This document shows, one piece after another, positions 10,995 through 21,002 of a stretch of DNA of 64,000 nucleotides (its first letter is position 1; the number at the start of each line of letters is the position of its first letter). Below the pieces are notes generated by a model, which ran no database searches, was not told where the DNA came from, and saw nothing but the letters and a program-made list of their open reading frames with translations. The stretch comes from Blastococcus capsensis (GTDB lineage: Bacteria > Actinomycetota > Actinomycetes > Mycobacteriales > Geodermatophilaceae): contig NZ_JASNNW010000007.1 of NCBI RefSeq assembly GCF_030165005.1, positions 1 through 64,000 on the forward strand. Direction: 5' to 3'. A program made the position numbers and the translations under genes.

Positions 10995-11786
10995 TCAGCG
11001 GCCGCCGGCGAGATCGTGCAGTCGCTGTACCTGGGCGGCCCGCTCCGCGGCGTCCTGGGTCGGGAAGTCGTTGCGGACAGCGGAGCGCACCAGCGCCGCG
11101 GTCGCCCGGCTGGCGCCGACCGGCGGCGAGAGGAGGGCAGCGGAGAGGTCCGCGACGGCGTCCTCGAGCTCCGGACCGGGGACGACGAGGGTGGCCAGGC
11201 CGATCGCCCGGGCCTCCGCGGCCCCGACCGCACGGCCGGTCATGCACATCTCCAGCGCCCGCGAGTAACCGACGAGCTCCACCAGCGTGCTGGTGCCGGT
11301 CAGGTCGGGCACCAGGCCCAGGGTGACCTCGGGGAGCCGCAGCTGCGCGTCCTCGGTGAACACCCGCAGGTCGCAGGCGAGCGCCAGCTGGGCGCCGGCC
11401 CCGATGGCGTGCCCCTGCACCGCGGCGATCGAGACGATCGCCGGCGAGCGGAGCCAGCGGAAACCGGCCTGGTAGGCCCGGATGCGCTCCTGCGCCTCCT
11501 CCACGGGCAGCCGGACGAGCTCCCCGAGCCCGCCGCCGTCGGTCGACGAGGTGTCGAACATGCTGCGGTCGAGGCCGGCCGAGAACGCCCGGCCCTCGCC
11601 GCGCACGACGATGACGCGGACGTCGTCGTCGAGCGAGGCGCCGACCTCGGCCAGCGCCGACCAGGTGGCCGGCGTCTGGGCGTTGAGCTGGTCGGGGCGG
11701 TCCAGGGTGACGGTGAGGACGGCGCCGTCGCGGCTGGTGCGCACCCAGCCGGATGCGGAGAGCGAATTCGTGGGGTCTGCGGTCAC
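10995..11786 (-). CDS. Enoyl-CoA hydratase/isomerase family protein
   Basis: This 263-residue crotonase-fold protein would act on acyl-CoA thioesters. The oxyanion-hole segments are present (AFSAGLDRSMF near 68-78 and GHAIGAGAQLALACDLRV), and PEVTLGLVPD carries the usual second catalytic Glu. The first catalytic Glu of hydratases, in G(C/A)ELAMxCD, is replaced by Gln (GAGAQLALACD), so this may be an isomerase or another crotonase rather than a true hydratase. Start GTG 11786 overlaps (GTGA) the stop of the second junction cassette, which in turn is coupled to the first cassette and to the HTH gene. So translation likely runs HTH - cassette - cassette - ech. Confidence 0.88.
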   Translation of the reverse strand: MTADPTNSLSASGWVRTSRDGAVLTVTLDRPDQLNAQTPATWSALAEVGASLDDDVRVIVVRGEGRAFSAGLDRSMFDTSSTDGGGLGELVRLPVEEAQERIRAYQAGFRWLRSPAIVSIAAVQGHAIGAGAQLALACDLRVFTEDAQLRLPEVTLGLVPDLTGTSTLVELVGYSRALEMCMTGRAVGAAEARAIGLATLVVPGPELEDAVADLSAALLSPPVGASRATAALVRSAVRNDFPTQDAAERAAQVQRLHDLAGGR

Positions 11787-11863
11787 GCCCCTGCCTCGCT
11801 GACGCTCGTCAGGCGCGGACCGCGCGGTGCTGTGTTTACTGGTTCGTTCGCAAGCTCACTCAC
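11783..11863 (-). CDS. Junction cassette copy 2: 26-codon ORF before ech
   Basis: GTG 11863 to TGA 11783; encodes MSELANEPVNTAPRG...TSVSEAGA. It is overlapped by four bases at both ends: its GTG with the TGA of copy 1 and its TGA with the GTG of ech. It differs from copy 1 at only four of 81 bases, so the pair is a recent tandem duplication with a 77-base period. No known domain. It may work only as a translated linker. Confidence 0.6.
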   Translation of the reverse strand: MSELANEPVNTAPRGPRLTSVSEAGA

Positions 11864-11940
11864 GTCCCTGCCTCGCTGACGCTCGTCAGGCGCGGACCGC
11901 GCGGTGCTGTGCCTACCGGTTCGTTCGCAAGCTCACTCAC
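11860..11940 (-). CDS. Junction cassette copy 1: 26-codon ORF after HTH gene
   Basis: GTG 11940 overlaps the TGA of the HTH gene (GTGA) and its own TGA overlaps the GTG of copy 2. The peptide begins MSELANEPVGTAPRG and ends TSVSEAGT. Codons 3 (GAG), 5 (GCG), 19-20 (ACG AGC) and 22-23 (AGC GAG) match all other cassettes in the window. Length is exactly 27 codons with the stop. Confidence 0.6.
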   Translation of the reverse strand: MSELANEPVGTAPRGPRLTSVSEAGT

Positions 11941-12164
11941 GTCTTCTTGCTGTTCCGGTTGGCCCCGCCGCGGCTGCGCAGCGAGGCCCCGGACTCCGAC
12001 AGCAGCCGGTGCACGAACCCGTAGGACCGGTTCGTCGAGGTGGCGAGCGACCGGATGCTCTCGCCCTCGTCGTACCGCTTGCGCAGCTCGTCGGCGAGCG
12101 TGGACCGGTCTCCGCCGGTGATCCGCTTCCCCTTGCCGAGGTCCGCAGTGCTCGTGTCGGCCAT
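11937..12164 (-). CDS. Small helix-turn-helix protein
   Basis: This 75-residue basic protein, MADTSTADLGKGKRITGGDR then a helix-turn-helix (LADELRKRYDEGESIRSLA, TSTNRSYGFVHRLLSES) and a basic tail (SRGGANRNSKKT). Proteins of this length and pattern are conserved in actinobacteria and are annotated as HTH-domain DNA-binding proteins; targets are not known to me. ATG 12164 is chosen because GGAGGGG precedes it at proper distance and the N-terminus matches the family; the open frame continues upstream to 12305 without coding character. It is the first gene of the minus-strand set HTH - two cassettes - ech - ABC exporter. Confidence 0.82.
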   Translation of the reverse strand: MADTSTADLGKGKRITGGDRSTLADELRKRYDEGESIRSLATSTNRSYGFVHRLLSESGASLRSRGGANRNSKKT

Positions 12165-12374
12165 GGCTCCCCTCCGTGTCGGCCACCGGCCGGCAGTGCC
12201 GGCCCGTGCGGCGGCCCGTTGTTGGCGCTGTCGCCCTGGTGCCGCCGTCCCGTCGACCACGGCTCCCGCGCACCCATGATCACCCAGACACAACACGTCG
12301 GCCACGCGAAGGAAGATCCCGCACCGACCCGGAGCCCGCAGGGGGCGCAGCCGCCGCGACTCCAGCCGCGCGGG

Positions 12375-12412
12375 CGGATGGGGAGCCGCGCCGTGGCCCG
12401 GCTCCCCATCCG
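12375..12412 (-). terminator. Perfect 13-bp hairpin after abcF
   Basis: CGGATGGGGAGCC (12375-12387) pairs fully with GGCTCCCCATCCG (12400-12412) over a 12-base loop. It lies 45 bases past the stop of the ABC-F gene and ahead of the HTH gene. No U-run follows, as is usual in actinobacteria. Confidence 0.7.
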
Positions 12413-12456
12413 GTCGGGCGGCTCAGGTGGTCAGGGAGGCCAGGGCGGCCCGGCCC

Positions 12457-14058
<1,602 letters not shown>

Positions 14059-14065
14059 TGATCCC

Positions 14066-14071
14066 AGGGTA
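14066..14071 (-). promoter_or_regulatory. Predicted -10 box of ABC-F gene (TACCCT)
   Basis: TACCCT lies seven bases before GTG 14058, with no Shine-Dalgarno between, as expected for a leaderless mRNA. Confidence 0.55.
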
Positions 14072-14251
14072 GGCGCTTCCCGGCCGATACCACGAACGCT
14101 CTCGGGGTGACATCGACGGCACCTCGCCCTCCGGGACAGCCGGCCGCTGCTGCCACCGGCGAGCAGAGGGCGACTGCGGGTGGGACACCGGTCGACCTCG
14201 ACCGGCCCGTCCCGGTGATTCGGGCGGCGTCCCGACGGGCAGGGAGCTGCG

Positions 14252-16075
14252 GTGACCTCGGGGACGCCGGCGACCGCGCCGCAGAGGCGCGCCCCGGCAC
14301 CCCCGTTCCCGTACCGGGCCCGACCGCCGCAGGTGCTGCTCGCCGTCGGCGCCGTCCTGCTGGTGAGCGCGGGGGCCGCGCTCGGCTCCTCGCACGGCGG
14401 ACCGCTCGTCCGCACCGCTGTCCTGGCGCTCGCGGCGACCGCCGGCGCCATCTCGGTCCGGGCCGACCGTGCCCGGCTGCGCACTTCGGCCGAGACCTTC
14501 GCCGCCAGCGGTGCGGGCCTGGCGCTGGCCGGTAGCGGCGTCCTCGGCGCGCCGGCGGCCGGGGACGCCCTGCTGCCACTGGCCCTGGCGGGCGTCTTCC
14601 TGGGCCTTCACCGCCTCTCCCCGACGCCCGCCGCGTGGCCGCTGGCGGGGTGGGCCGCCGGGCAGGTGGCCGTGCTGCGGGCCCTCGACGGGGTGCCGGA
14701 GGCGCTGCACGCGGGGCTGTTCCTGGGCGTCGTGCTGCTCGGCCTCGGCATCGCACTCTGGGGGCGCCCGTCGGTCGCGCGGCTGACGATGGCGACGACC
14801 GCGCCGTGGTGGCTGGCCGGTGTGCTCGGCAGCTCCCGCGAGGCCTGGACGGCCGCCGCCGGCGAGCGCTGGCCGGCCGCCGCACTCGTCGTCGCCGCGG
14901 GGGCCGGGTTGCTGCTGGCGCGGCTGCGCCGCCCCCTCGACGTGCTGCTGGGGCCACCCCGTCTGGTCCCGGTCGTCGCCGGCACCGTCTCCGCCGTGGC
15001 CGTGACCGGGGCCTGCTCGGCCGGCGGACCGGTCGTCGTCGCGGTGGCCGGCTTCACGGGCGTGCTCATCGCGGCCACGGCCGCCGCCGAGCTGACGGGC
15101 TGGCGGCGGGGGCTGTTCCTGCCGGTGGCGCTGAGCGGCGGTGTCCTGCTGGCCGTGCTGTCGATCCTGCGCCTGCTCCACGGCTGGCACTGGTCGGAGA
15201 TCGCGCTCCTGCTGCTGCTGACCGCCGTCCCGACCACCTGGGTGGCGGCGCTCCGCCGCGGCGACCGGCCGGTGACCGCGCCCACCGCGGTCGGCTGCCT
15301 GGCCGGGGCGGCTCTCCTGGGCCTGCCCGACGGCTGGGCCTCCCCCGCCGTCGTGGCAACCCTGCTCACCGTGCTGTACGTGGTCTCCGTGCTCACCGCC
15401 GCCCACCTGGAGCACGACTCGCGCCGGGCCATGTCGACCGCTGCGGCGGCCTGCGCGGTGATCGCCGTGGTGCTCCTCGTCGTCCAGGGCGACCGCGGGC
15501 TCGTGGCGGCGCACCTGGCGGTCCAGGGCACGGCGACGCTCGCCTGGGCCTGGTGGACCGGACGGACCGGTGCGGCCCCGGACGACGACACCGGCTCGGC
15601 GGCGGGCTGGCGGATCGGGGCGGCGCAACTGGTCCTCGCCGGATGGATGGTCGCCGCCGTGGCCGGCCTCGGGGTGGTCGAGGCCTACAGCCTCCCGGCC
15701 GCAGCCGGCTTGCTGCTCGCGGCCGGCCGCGGGCTGGTGCGCGAGGCGTCGTGGCCTTCCTGGGGGCCGGGCCTGGTGACGGCGGCCGCGCCGTCGACCG
15801 CGCTCGCCGTCCTCTCCCCCGATGCCCCGCGCGCGGTGCTGGTGCCGGCCGTCGCGGCGGTGGCGATGGTGGCCGGTGCCCGCGCCGGCATCCGCGCCCC
15901 GCTGATGGTCGGGTCGGCGTCGGCGCTGGTGCTCGCCGTGGGTCTCGCGGTACGCGCGCTTCCGTGGCCGGTGGGCACCGCGCTCGTCGTGGGCAGCGTG
16001 CTGCTGCTCATCGGGATGCGGCGCGAGCGCGTCCCGGTCGCCGGCTTCGCCGCCCGCCTCGCCGACCTCCGCTGA
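14252..16075 (+). CDS. Large polytopic membrane protein (SCO7613 C-terminal-type)
   Basis: This 607-residue protein is almost wholly hydrophobic, with about 16-20 membrane segments beginning at PPQVLLAVGAVLLVSAGAAL (about residue 26). The pattern, with Ala/Leu/Val helices in pairs and very short loops, is that of actinobacterial membrane proteins named after SCO7613; their function is unknown. Only a short Pro-rich cytoplasmic N-terminus is present; the N-terminal soluble part found in some relatives is missing. GTG 14252 follows GGGAG at a good distance. It is alone on the plus strand, between the divergent ABC-F gene and the convergent suf operon. Confidence 0.75.
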   Translation: MTSGTPATAPQRRAPAPPFPYRARPPQVLLAVGAVLLVSAGAALGSSHGGPLVRTAVLALAATAGAISVRADRARLRTSAETFAASGAGLALAGSGVLGAPAAGDALLPLALAGVFLGLHRLSPTPAAWPLAGWAAGQVAVLRALDGVPEALHAGLFLGVVLLGLGIALWGRPSVARLTMATTAPWWLAGVLGSSREAWTAAAGERWPAAALVVAAGAGLLLARLRRPLDVLLGPPRLVPVVAGTVSAVAVTGACSAGGPVVVAVAGFTGVLIAATAAAELTGWRRGLFLPVALSGGVLLAVLSILRLLHGWHWSEIALLLLLTAVPTTWVAALRRGDRPVTAPTAVGCLAGAALLGLPDGWASPAVVATLLTVLYVVSVLTAAHLEHDSRRAMSTAAAACAVIAVVLLVVQGDRGLVAAHLAVQGTATLAWAWWTGRTGAAPDDDTGSAAGWRIGAAQLVLAGWMVAAVAGLGVVEAYSLPAAAGLLLAAGRGLVREASWPSWGPGLVTAAAPSTALAVLSPDAPRAVLVPAVAAVAMVAGARAGIRAPLMVGSASALVLAVGLAVRALPWPVGTALVVGSVLLLIGMRRERVPVAGFAARLADLR

Positions 16076-16235
16076 CCAGGCCGATCATCTGTTCTGACCG
16101 GTCAACGTCGGCACGTCACCGGCAACCGACTCGGTAGCCAGCCGCCGGGGTCTGGCCGCATCAGCTGAGGGTGAACCGCGCCACGACGCGGCTTACCGTC
16201 AGGCCGGGCGGCCACCCCTCGGCCAGCCGGTGCTG

Positions 16236-16640
16236 CTAGACGCGGAAGCCGAGCGCCCGCAGCTGCTCGCGGCCGTCGTCGGTGATCTTGTCCGGGCCCC
16301 ACGGCGGCATCCAGACCCAGTTGATCCGGATGTCGTCGACCAGGCCCGGCCCGGGGCCGCCGGTGAGGGCCTGGCGGGCCTGGTCCTCGATGACGTCGGT
16401 CAGCGGGCAGGCCGCCGAGGTCAGCGTCATGTCGATGATCGCGACGCTGGAGTCGCCGTTGCTGTCGTCGACGTCGAGGCCGTACACGAGGCCCAGGTCG
16501 ACGACGTTGACGCCGAGCTCGGGGTCGACGACGTCGCGCATGGCCTCCTCGAGGTCCTCCAGCAGCGCCGACTTGTACGCCGGCAGGTCACCCGGCGCCC
16601 CGTCGGTTGCGGGCGTGGCGTTCTCGGTGGTCTCGCTCAT
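16236..16640 (-). CDS. sufT: SufT/MIP18-family Fe-S assembly factor (DUF59)
   Basis: This 134-residue protein has a DUF59 domain: AMRDVVDPELGVNVVDLGLVYGL, then DMTLTSAACPLTD with the conserved Cys of the family, and a C-terminal WVWMPPWGPDKITDDGREQLRALGF. SufT-type proteins help load Fe-S clusters into client proteins. The start ATG 16640 overlaps the sufU stop by four bases (ATGA). It is the last gene of the suf operon; a weak CCGCG-CGCGG dyad at 16176-16191 may lie in the 3' end region. Confidence 0.92.
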   Translation of the reverse strand: MSETTENATPATDGAPGDLPAYKSALLEDLEEAMRDVVDPELGVNVVDLGLVYGLDVDDSNGDSSVAIIDMTLTSAACPLTDVIEDQARQALTGGPGPGLVDDIRINWVWMPPWGPDKITDDGREQLRALGFRV

Positions 16641-17143
16641 GACTGGCCTCCGGTCGTCGGGGCGGTGGGGTGGGTGGCCGGCGCGCCGGCGCTGTCGGCG
16701 ACCGACAGTGCCCGGGCGCTGGCGTCCTTCAGGGCCATCCAGCTCATCAGCGCGCACTTGATCCGCGCCGGGTACTTGGAGACGCCGGCGAACGCGACGG
16801 CGTCCTCCAGCTCGTCCTCGAGCTTCTCGGCGACCGACGGGTCGCCCTTCGCCTGCATCAGCGTCATGAAGTGCTCACCGGTCTCCAGCGCCTCGGTCAC
16901 CGGCTTGCCGACGACGAGGTCGTGCATCGCCGAGACCGAGGCCTGGCTGATCGAGCAGCCCATGCCCTCGTAGGACACGTCGGCGAGCGTGTCGCCATCG
17001 AGCTTCACCCGCAGGGTCACCTCGTCGCCGCACGTCGGGTTGACGTGGTGCACCTCGGCATCGAACGGATCCCGCAGACCGCGTCCGTGCGGGTTCTTGT
17101 AGTGGTCCAGGATGATCTCCTGGTACATCGACTCCAGCTGCAT
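16637..17143 (-). CDS. sufU: SufU zinc-dependent sulfurtransferase
   Basis: This 168-residue protein accepts persulfide sulfur from SufS and passes it to the SufBCD scaffold. It has the three Zn/sulfur cysteines C38 (NPTCGDEV, with Asp40), C63 (GMGCSISQ) and C130 (RIKCALMSW), and the 18-residue insertion between the first two Cys that marks SufU from IscU. The C-terminus carries an extra Ala/Pro/Thr-rich tail (about 155-168). ATG 17143 is 10 bases past the sufS stop and uses GAGG just upstream, which itself overlaps the sufS stop; a four-codon frame (GTGAGGCGCATCTGA) links the two by overlaps. The stop overlaps sufT. Confidence 0.95.
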   Translation of the reverse strand: MQLESMYQEIILDHYKNPHGRGLRDPFDAEVHHVNPTCGDEVTLRVKLDGDTLADVSYEGMGCSISQASVSAMHDLVVGKPVTEALETGEHFMTLMQAKGDPSVAEKLEDELEDAVAFAGVSKYPARIKCALMSWMALKDASARALSVADSAGAPATHPTAPTTGGQS

Positions 17144-17153
17144 CAGATGCGCC

Positions 17154-18467
17154 TCACACCGTTCCGAAGAACTTCTGGGCCGCGCGAATTCCTTCGGCCA
17201 GCGCGTCGATGTCGTCGTATCCGGTGTGCACGTAGAACGTCGCCCGGGTGGTCGCCGGGACGCCGTAACGCCGCACCACCGGCCAGGCGCAGTGGTGCCC
17301 CACCCGGACGGCGATGCCGAGGTCGTCGAGCACCTGTCCCACGTCGTGCGGGTGGATGTCCTCGACGGTGAAGGAGACGGCTCCCCCACGGGCGACGGTG
17401 TCGGCGGGGCCGATGACCGTCACGCCGGGGATCTCGGCGAGCTTCTCCAGCGCGTAGCCGGTGAGCGCCTTCTCGTGCTCCTCGACCTTGTCCATGCCGA
17501 GGTCCTGCAGGTAGTCGACGGCGGCACCGAGTCCGACCACCTGGGCGGTCATCGGGACGCCGGCCTCGAAGCGCTGCGGCGGCGGCATGAACGTGCTGCC
17601 CTCCATGCGCACGACCTCGATCATCGAGCCGCCGGTCAGGAACGGCGGCAGCTTGTCGAGTACGTCGTACCGGCCCCACAGCACGCCGACGCCGGTGGGC
17701 CCGAGCATCTTGTGGCCGGAGAACACCAGGAAGTCAGCGCCGAGCGTCGTGACGTCGACCGGCTGGTGCGGCACCGACTGCGCGCCGTCGACCAGCACCA
17801 GAGCACCCACCGCGTGGGCCCGGGCGACGATCTCCTCGAGCGGGTTGATCGTGCCCAGGATGTTCGACTGCTGGGTGACCGCGACGAGCTTGGTGCGCTC
17901 GTTCACCACGGTGTCGAGGTCGGCGAGGTCCAGCCGGCCCTCGTCGGTCAGCCCGAGCCAGCGCAGGGTCGCCCCGGTGCGCTCGCACAGCTGCTGCCAC
18001 GGGATGAGGTCGGCGTGGTGCTCCATCTCGGTGACCACGATCTCGTCGCCCTGGCCCACGGCGTAGGTGCGGAACTCCGGCTCCTTCGCCGTGACGGCGT
18101 TGCTCATCGCGTACGCCACCAGGTTGATCGCCTCGGTGGTGTTCCGGGTGAAGACGATCTCGTTCTCCGGCGCCCCGATGAACGCGCCGATCTTCGCCCG
18201 CGCCTCCTCGTAGGCACCCGTCGCCTCCTCGGCGAGCTGGTGAGCTCCCCGGTGCGGCGCGGCGTTGACGTTCTCGTAGAACCAGCGCTCGGCGTCGAGC
18301 ACCTGGCGCGGCTTCTGCGAGGTGGCCCCGGAGTCCAGGTAGACCAGCCGCTTCCCGTCCCGGACGGTGCGGGTCAGGATCGGGAAGTCGGCCCGGATCG
18401 CCTCGACGTCCAGAGGCAGGGGCGCTCGCTGCGCCCCGGCTCCGGAGCGCGAGACGGTCTGGGTCAT
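17154..18467 (-). CDS. sufS: Cysteine desulfurase SufS
   Basis: This 437-residue PLP enzyme takes sulfur from L-cysteine as a persulfide for Fe-S assembly. PLP Lys253 is in FSGHKMLGPTGVGVLWG; the active-site Cys is in GHHCAWPVVRRYG near the C-terminus, followed by the conserved YVHTGYDDIDAL. The class II desulfurase order is complete. ATG 18467 overlaps the sufC stop (ATGA). It is placed between sufC and sufU as in other actinobacterial suf operons. Confidence 0.97.
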   Translation of the reverse strand: MTQTVSRSGAGAQRAPLPLDVEAIRADFPILTRTVRDGKRLVYLDSGATSQKPRQVLDAERWFYENVNAAPHRGAHQLAEEATGAYEEARAKIGAFIGAPENEIVFTRNTTEAINLVAYAMSNAVTAKEPEFRTYAVGQGDEIVVTEMEHHADLIPWQQLCERTGATLRWLGLTDEGRLDLADLDTVVNERTKLVAVTQQSNILGTINPLEEIVARAHAVGALVLVDGAQSVPHQPVDVTTLGADFLVFSGHKMLGPTGVGVLWGRYDVLDKLPPFLTGGSMIEVVRMEGSTFMPPPQRFEAGVPMTAQVVGLGAAVDYLQDLGMDKVEEHEKALTGYALEKLAEIPGVTVIGPADTVARGGAVSFTVEDIHPHDVGQVLDDLGIAVRVGHHCAWPVVRRYGVPATTRATFYVHTGYDDIDALAEGIRAAQKFFGTV

Positions 18468-19285
18468 GCCTGGTTCCCCTCCGCGGCGGCCTTGAGGTAG
18501 GAGGCGTAGCCCTCGTTCTCCAGCTTCTCCGCCAGCTCGGCGCCGCCCTCTTCGACGACCTTGCCGTTGACGAAGACGTGCACGAAGTCCGGCTTGATGT
18601 AGCGCAGGATCCGCGTGTAGTGGGTGATCAGCAGGACGCCGACCTGGCCCTCCTCGCGGGTGCGGTTGACGCCCTCGGAGACGACCCGCAGCGCGTCGAC
18701 GTCGAGGCCGGAGTCCGTCTCGTCGAGGATCGCGATGCGCGGCTTGAGCAGCCGCATCTGCAGGATCTCGTGGCGCTTCTTCTCACCGCCGGAGAAGCCC
18801 TCGTTGACGTTGCGCTCGGCGAAGGTCGGGTTCATCTCGAGCTGTTCCATCTCGCTCTTGACGTCCTTGACCCAGGTGCGCAGCTTCGGTGCCTCGCCCT
18901 TGATGGCGGTGGCGGCGGTGCGCAGGAAGTTCGACACCGAGACGCCGGGGACCTCCACCGGGTACTGCATGGCGAGGAACAGGCCGGCGCGAGCGCGCTC
19001 GTCGACGCTCATCTCGAGGACGTCCTCGCCGTCGAGCGTGACGGTGCCGCCGGTGATCGTGTACTTCGGGTGGCCGGCGATCGAGTAGGCCAGGGTCGAC
19101 TTGCCCGACCCGTTGGGGCCCATGATCGCGTGGGTCTCGCCCGCACGGACGGTGAGGTCGACGCCGCGGAGGATCTCCTTGGCGTCGTCCCCCTCCCCGA
19201 CGGTGACGTGCAGGTCGCGGATCTCCAGCACCGAACCGGTGCTGGGCGTGCCGGCGGTGGTGCCGGTCTGGGTGTCCACGGACAA
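18464..19285 (-). CDS. sufC: Fe-S assembly ATPase SufC
   Basis: This 273-residue ABC ATPase drives conformational change of the SufBCD complex. Walker A GPNGSGKSTLAY, signature FSGGEKKRHEILQM, Walker B PRIAILDETDSGLD. The start is uncertain: TTG 19285 has GGAG seven bases upstream, while GTG 19279 is two codons inside; the first 20 residues are a Thr/Gly-rich extension that other SufC proteins lack in part. Twelve bases separate it from the Rieske gene. The stop overlaps sufS. Confidence 0.95.
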   Translation of the reverse strand: MSVDTQTGTTAGTPSTGSVLEIRDLHVTVGEGDDAKEILRGVDLTVRAGETHAIMGPNGSGKSTLAYSIAGHPKYTITGGTVTLDGEDVLEMSVDERARAGLFLAMQYPVEVPGVSVSNFLRTAATAIKGEAPKLRTWVKDVKSEMEQLEMNPTFAERNVNEGFSGGEKKRHEILQMRLLKPRIAILDETDSGLDVDALRVVSEGVNRTREEGQVGVLLITHYTRILRYIKPDFVHVFVNGKVVEEGGAELAEKLENEGYASYLKAAAEGNQA

Positions 19286-19296
19286 CTTCTCGCTCC

Positions 19297-19662
19297 TCAG
19301 TTGGCGGCCGCGCGAGGAAGACGGTCGTCGACTGCTGCGTCTGCCTCAGTGTCGACGTACACGTCCTCCCCCTCCACGCGGACCGGGTAGACGGGCACCG
19401 GCTCGGTGGCCGGCAGGTTGGTGGGCTCGCCGGTGCGCAGGTCGAAGCACGAGCCGTGCAGGGCGCACTCGATGGTGGGGGCACCGTCGAAGATCTCGAC
19501 GTCGCCGTCGGTGAGTGCCACCTCGGCGTGCGAGCAGCGGTCCTCGAGCGCGTAGATCCCGCCCTCGAACCGCACGACCGCGACATCGATGTCCGCCAGC
19601 TCCACCCGCAGCGCCCCGTCCTCTGGGACCTCGGAGAGCGCGCAGACCCGCTCGAACGCCAT
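19297..19662 (-). CDS. Rieske [2Fe-2S] ferredoxin in suf operon
   Basis: This 121-residue protein is a non-heme dioxygenase-type Rieske ferredoxin: ligands C43 and H45 (DRCSHAEVAL) and C66 and H69 (IECALHGSCFDLRTG). It starts MAFERVCALSEVPEDG, two bases after the sufD stop. Such a ferredoxin within suf is common in actinobacteria and is thought to supply electrons or be a client during cluster assembly; that role is inferred from position. The C-terminal 20 residues are acidic and likely flexible. Confidence 0.94.
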   Translation of the reverse strand: MAFERVCALSEVPEDGALRVELADIDVAVVRFEGGIYALEDRCSHAEVALTDGDVEIFDGAPTIECALHGSCFDLRTGEPTNLPATEPVPVYPVRVEGEDVYVDTEADAAVDDRLPRAAAN

Positions 19663-19664
19663 GG

Positions 19665-21002
19665 TCAGGCCACCTCGACCGGCTGCTCGTCCAGACCCGG
19701 CAGTGCGCCCAGGCGGGTGTCGATGGAGGCCATCAGCCGGTCCTGCAGCTCGTTCACGCCGATGTGCTGGACGACGTCTGCGAAGAAGCCGCGCACCACC
19801 AGGCGACGGGCGGTCTCGGCGTCGATCCCACGCGAGCACAGGTAGAACAGCTGCTCGTCGTCGAACCGGCCGGTCGCGCTGGCGTGGCCGGCGCCGACGA
19901 TCTCGCCGGTCTCGATCTCCAGGTTCGGCACCGAGTCGGCGCGGGCACCGTCGGTGAGCACCAGGTTCCGGTTGAGCTCGTAGGTCTCGGTGCCGGTCGC
20001 CGCAGGGCGGATGCGGACGTCGCCGATCCAGACCGTGCGGGCGCTCTCGCCCTGCAGCGCGCCCTTGTAGAGCACGTTGCTGGTGCAGTTGGGCACCGCG
20101 TGGTCGACCCAGAGGCGGTGCTCCTGGTGCTGGGTCTCGTCGGCGAAGTAGACGCCGAAGAGCTCCGCCGAGCCGCCGGGACCCGCGTACTGCACGTTGC
20201 TGACCAGCCGGACCAGGTCGCCGCCGAGGGTGACCACGACCTGCCTGAACGTGGCGTCCCGGCCGACGACGGCGTCGTACTGACCGCCGTGGACCGCGCC
20301 CGGCGCCCAGTCCTGCACGGACACGAGGGTGACCTGCGCGCTGTCGCCGACGAGCACGGTGACGCCACCGGCGTAGCGGGCCAGGCCGCTGTGATCCAGG
20401 ACGACGGTCGCCTTCGCGAACGCACCGACCTCGACGACCAGCTGGCCCCAGACGACCTCGTCGGAGCCGGTGCCGGCCAGGCCGAGGGTGACCGGGCGGT
20501 CCAGCTGCGCCTCGGCGGCCACGCGGACGACGGCGGCGCCGCCGCTGCGCTGCCGGGCGAGCGCGGCCAGCCGGTCGACCGGGTCGGGCAGGCCCTTGAG
20601 CAGCGGGTCGCCGGCCTCGACGCTGGTCAGCTCGACGCCCTCGGGCAGGTCGGTGGTCCAGGTGAGGTGGGCGTCCGACGAGGCGCCGTCCAGGAGCGGA
20701 CGGATCCGCTTCATCGGGGTGAACCGCCACGTCTCCTCCCGGCCCGTGGGCACGCCGAAGGCGTCCGGGTCGGTCGAGGCGAACCGCTCGGCCGGCGAGC
20801 CGGTCGGCGCCGGGCCACCGTGCGAGTGCGCACCCGGGGACGCCTGACCGGCGGCGCCGGTGCCCGGCGCCGGGGTGGTCGGCGGACCCGCCTGCGCCCC
20901 CACACCCGCGGCGAAGAGCTCGCCGGCGAGGGTGGCGGGGGCGACGGCGACGTCCTCGGCGAGAGCGTCGGTCGTGCTGGTGTTCTCAGGACTTGCCGAC
21001 AT
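19665..21002 (-). CDS. sufD: Fe-S assembly scaffold SufD
   Basis: This 445-residue protein is the SufD partner of SufB. The N-terminal 75 residues are a Pro/Gly/Ala-rich region without clear homology; then GREETWRFTPMKRIRPLL, the right-handed beta-helix core, and the conserved C-terminal region (GEIVGAGHASATGRFDDEQL, FYLCSRGIDAETARRLVVRG). The ATG 21002 overlaps the sufB stop by one base (TGATG). The frame is open much further upstream (to 22568), which is a shadow of sufB. Confidence 0.96.
   Translation of the reverse strand: MSASPENTSTTDALAEDVAVAPATLAGELFAAGVGAQAGPPTTPAPGTGAAGQASPGAHSHGGPAPTGSPAERFASTDPDAFGVPTGREETWRFTPMKRIRPLLDGASSDAHLTWTTDLPEGVELTSVEAGDPLLKGLPDPVDRLAALARQRSGGAAVVRVAAEAQLDRPVTLGLAGTGSDEVVWGQLVVEVGAFAKATVVLDHSGLARYAGGVTVLVGDSAQVTLVSVQDWAPGAVHGGQYDAVVGRDATFRQVVVTLGGDLVRLVSNVQYAGPGGSAELFGVYFADETQHQEHRLWVDHAVPNCTSNVLYKGALQGESARTVWIGDVRIRPAATGTETYELNRNLVLTDGARADSVPNLEIETGEIVGAGHASATGRFDDEQLFYLCSRGIDAETARRLVVRGFFADVVQHIGVNELQDRLMASIDTRLGALPGLDEQPVEVA

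Noticed and set aside
17143..17157. Four-codon ORF (GTGAGGCGCATCTGA) between sufS and sufU with overlaps at both ends
   Set aside because: The overlaps are neat, but the GAGG inside it already explains the sequence as the sufU ribosome site; too short to claim as a linking ORF.
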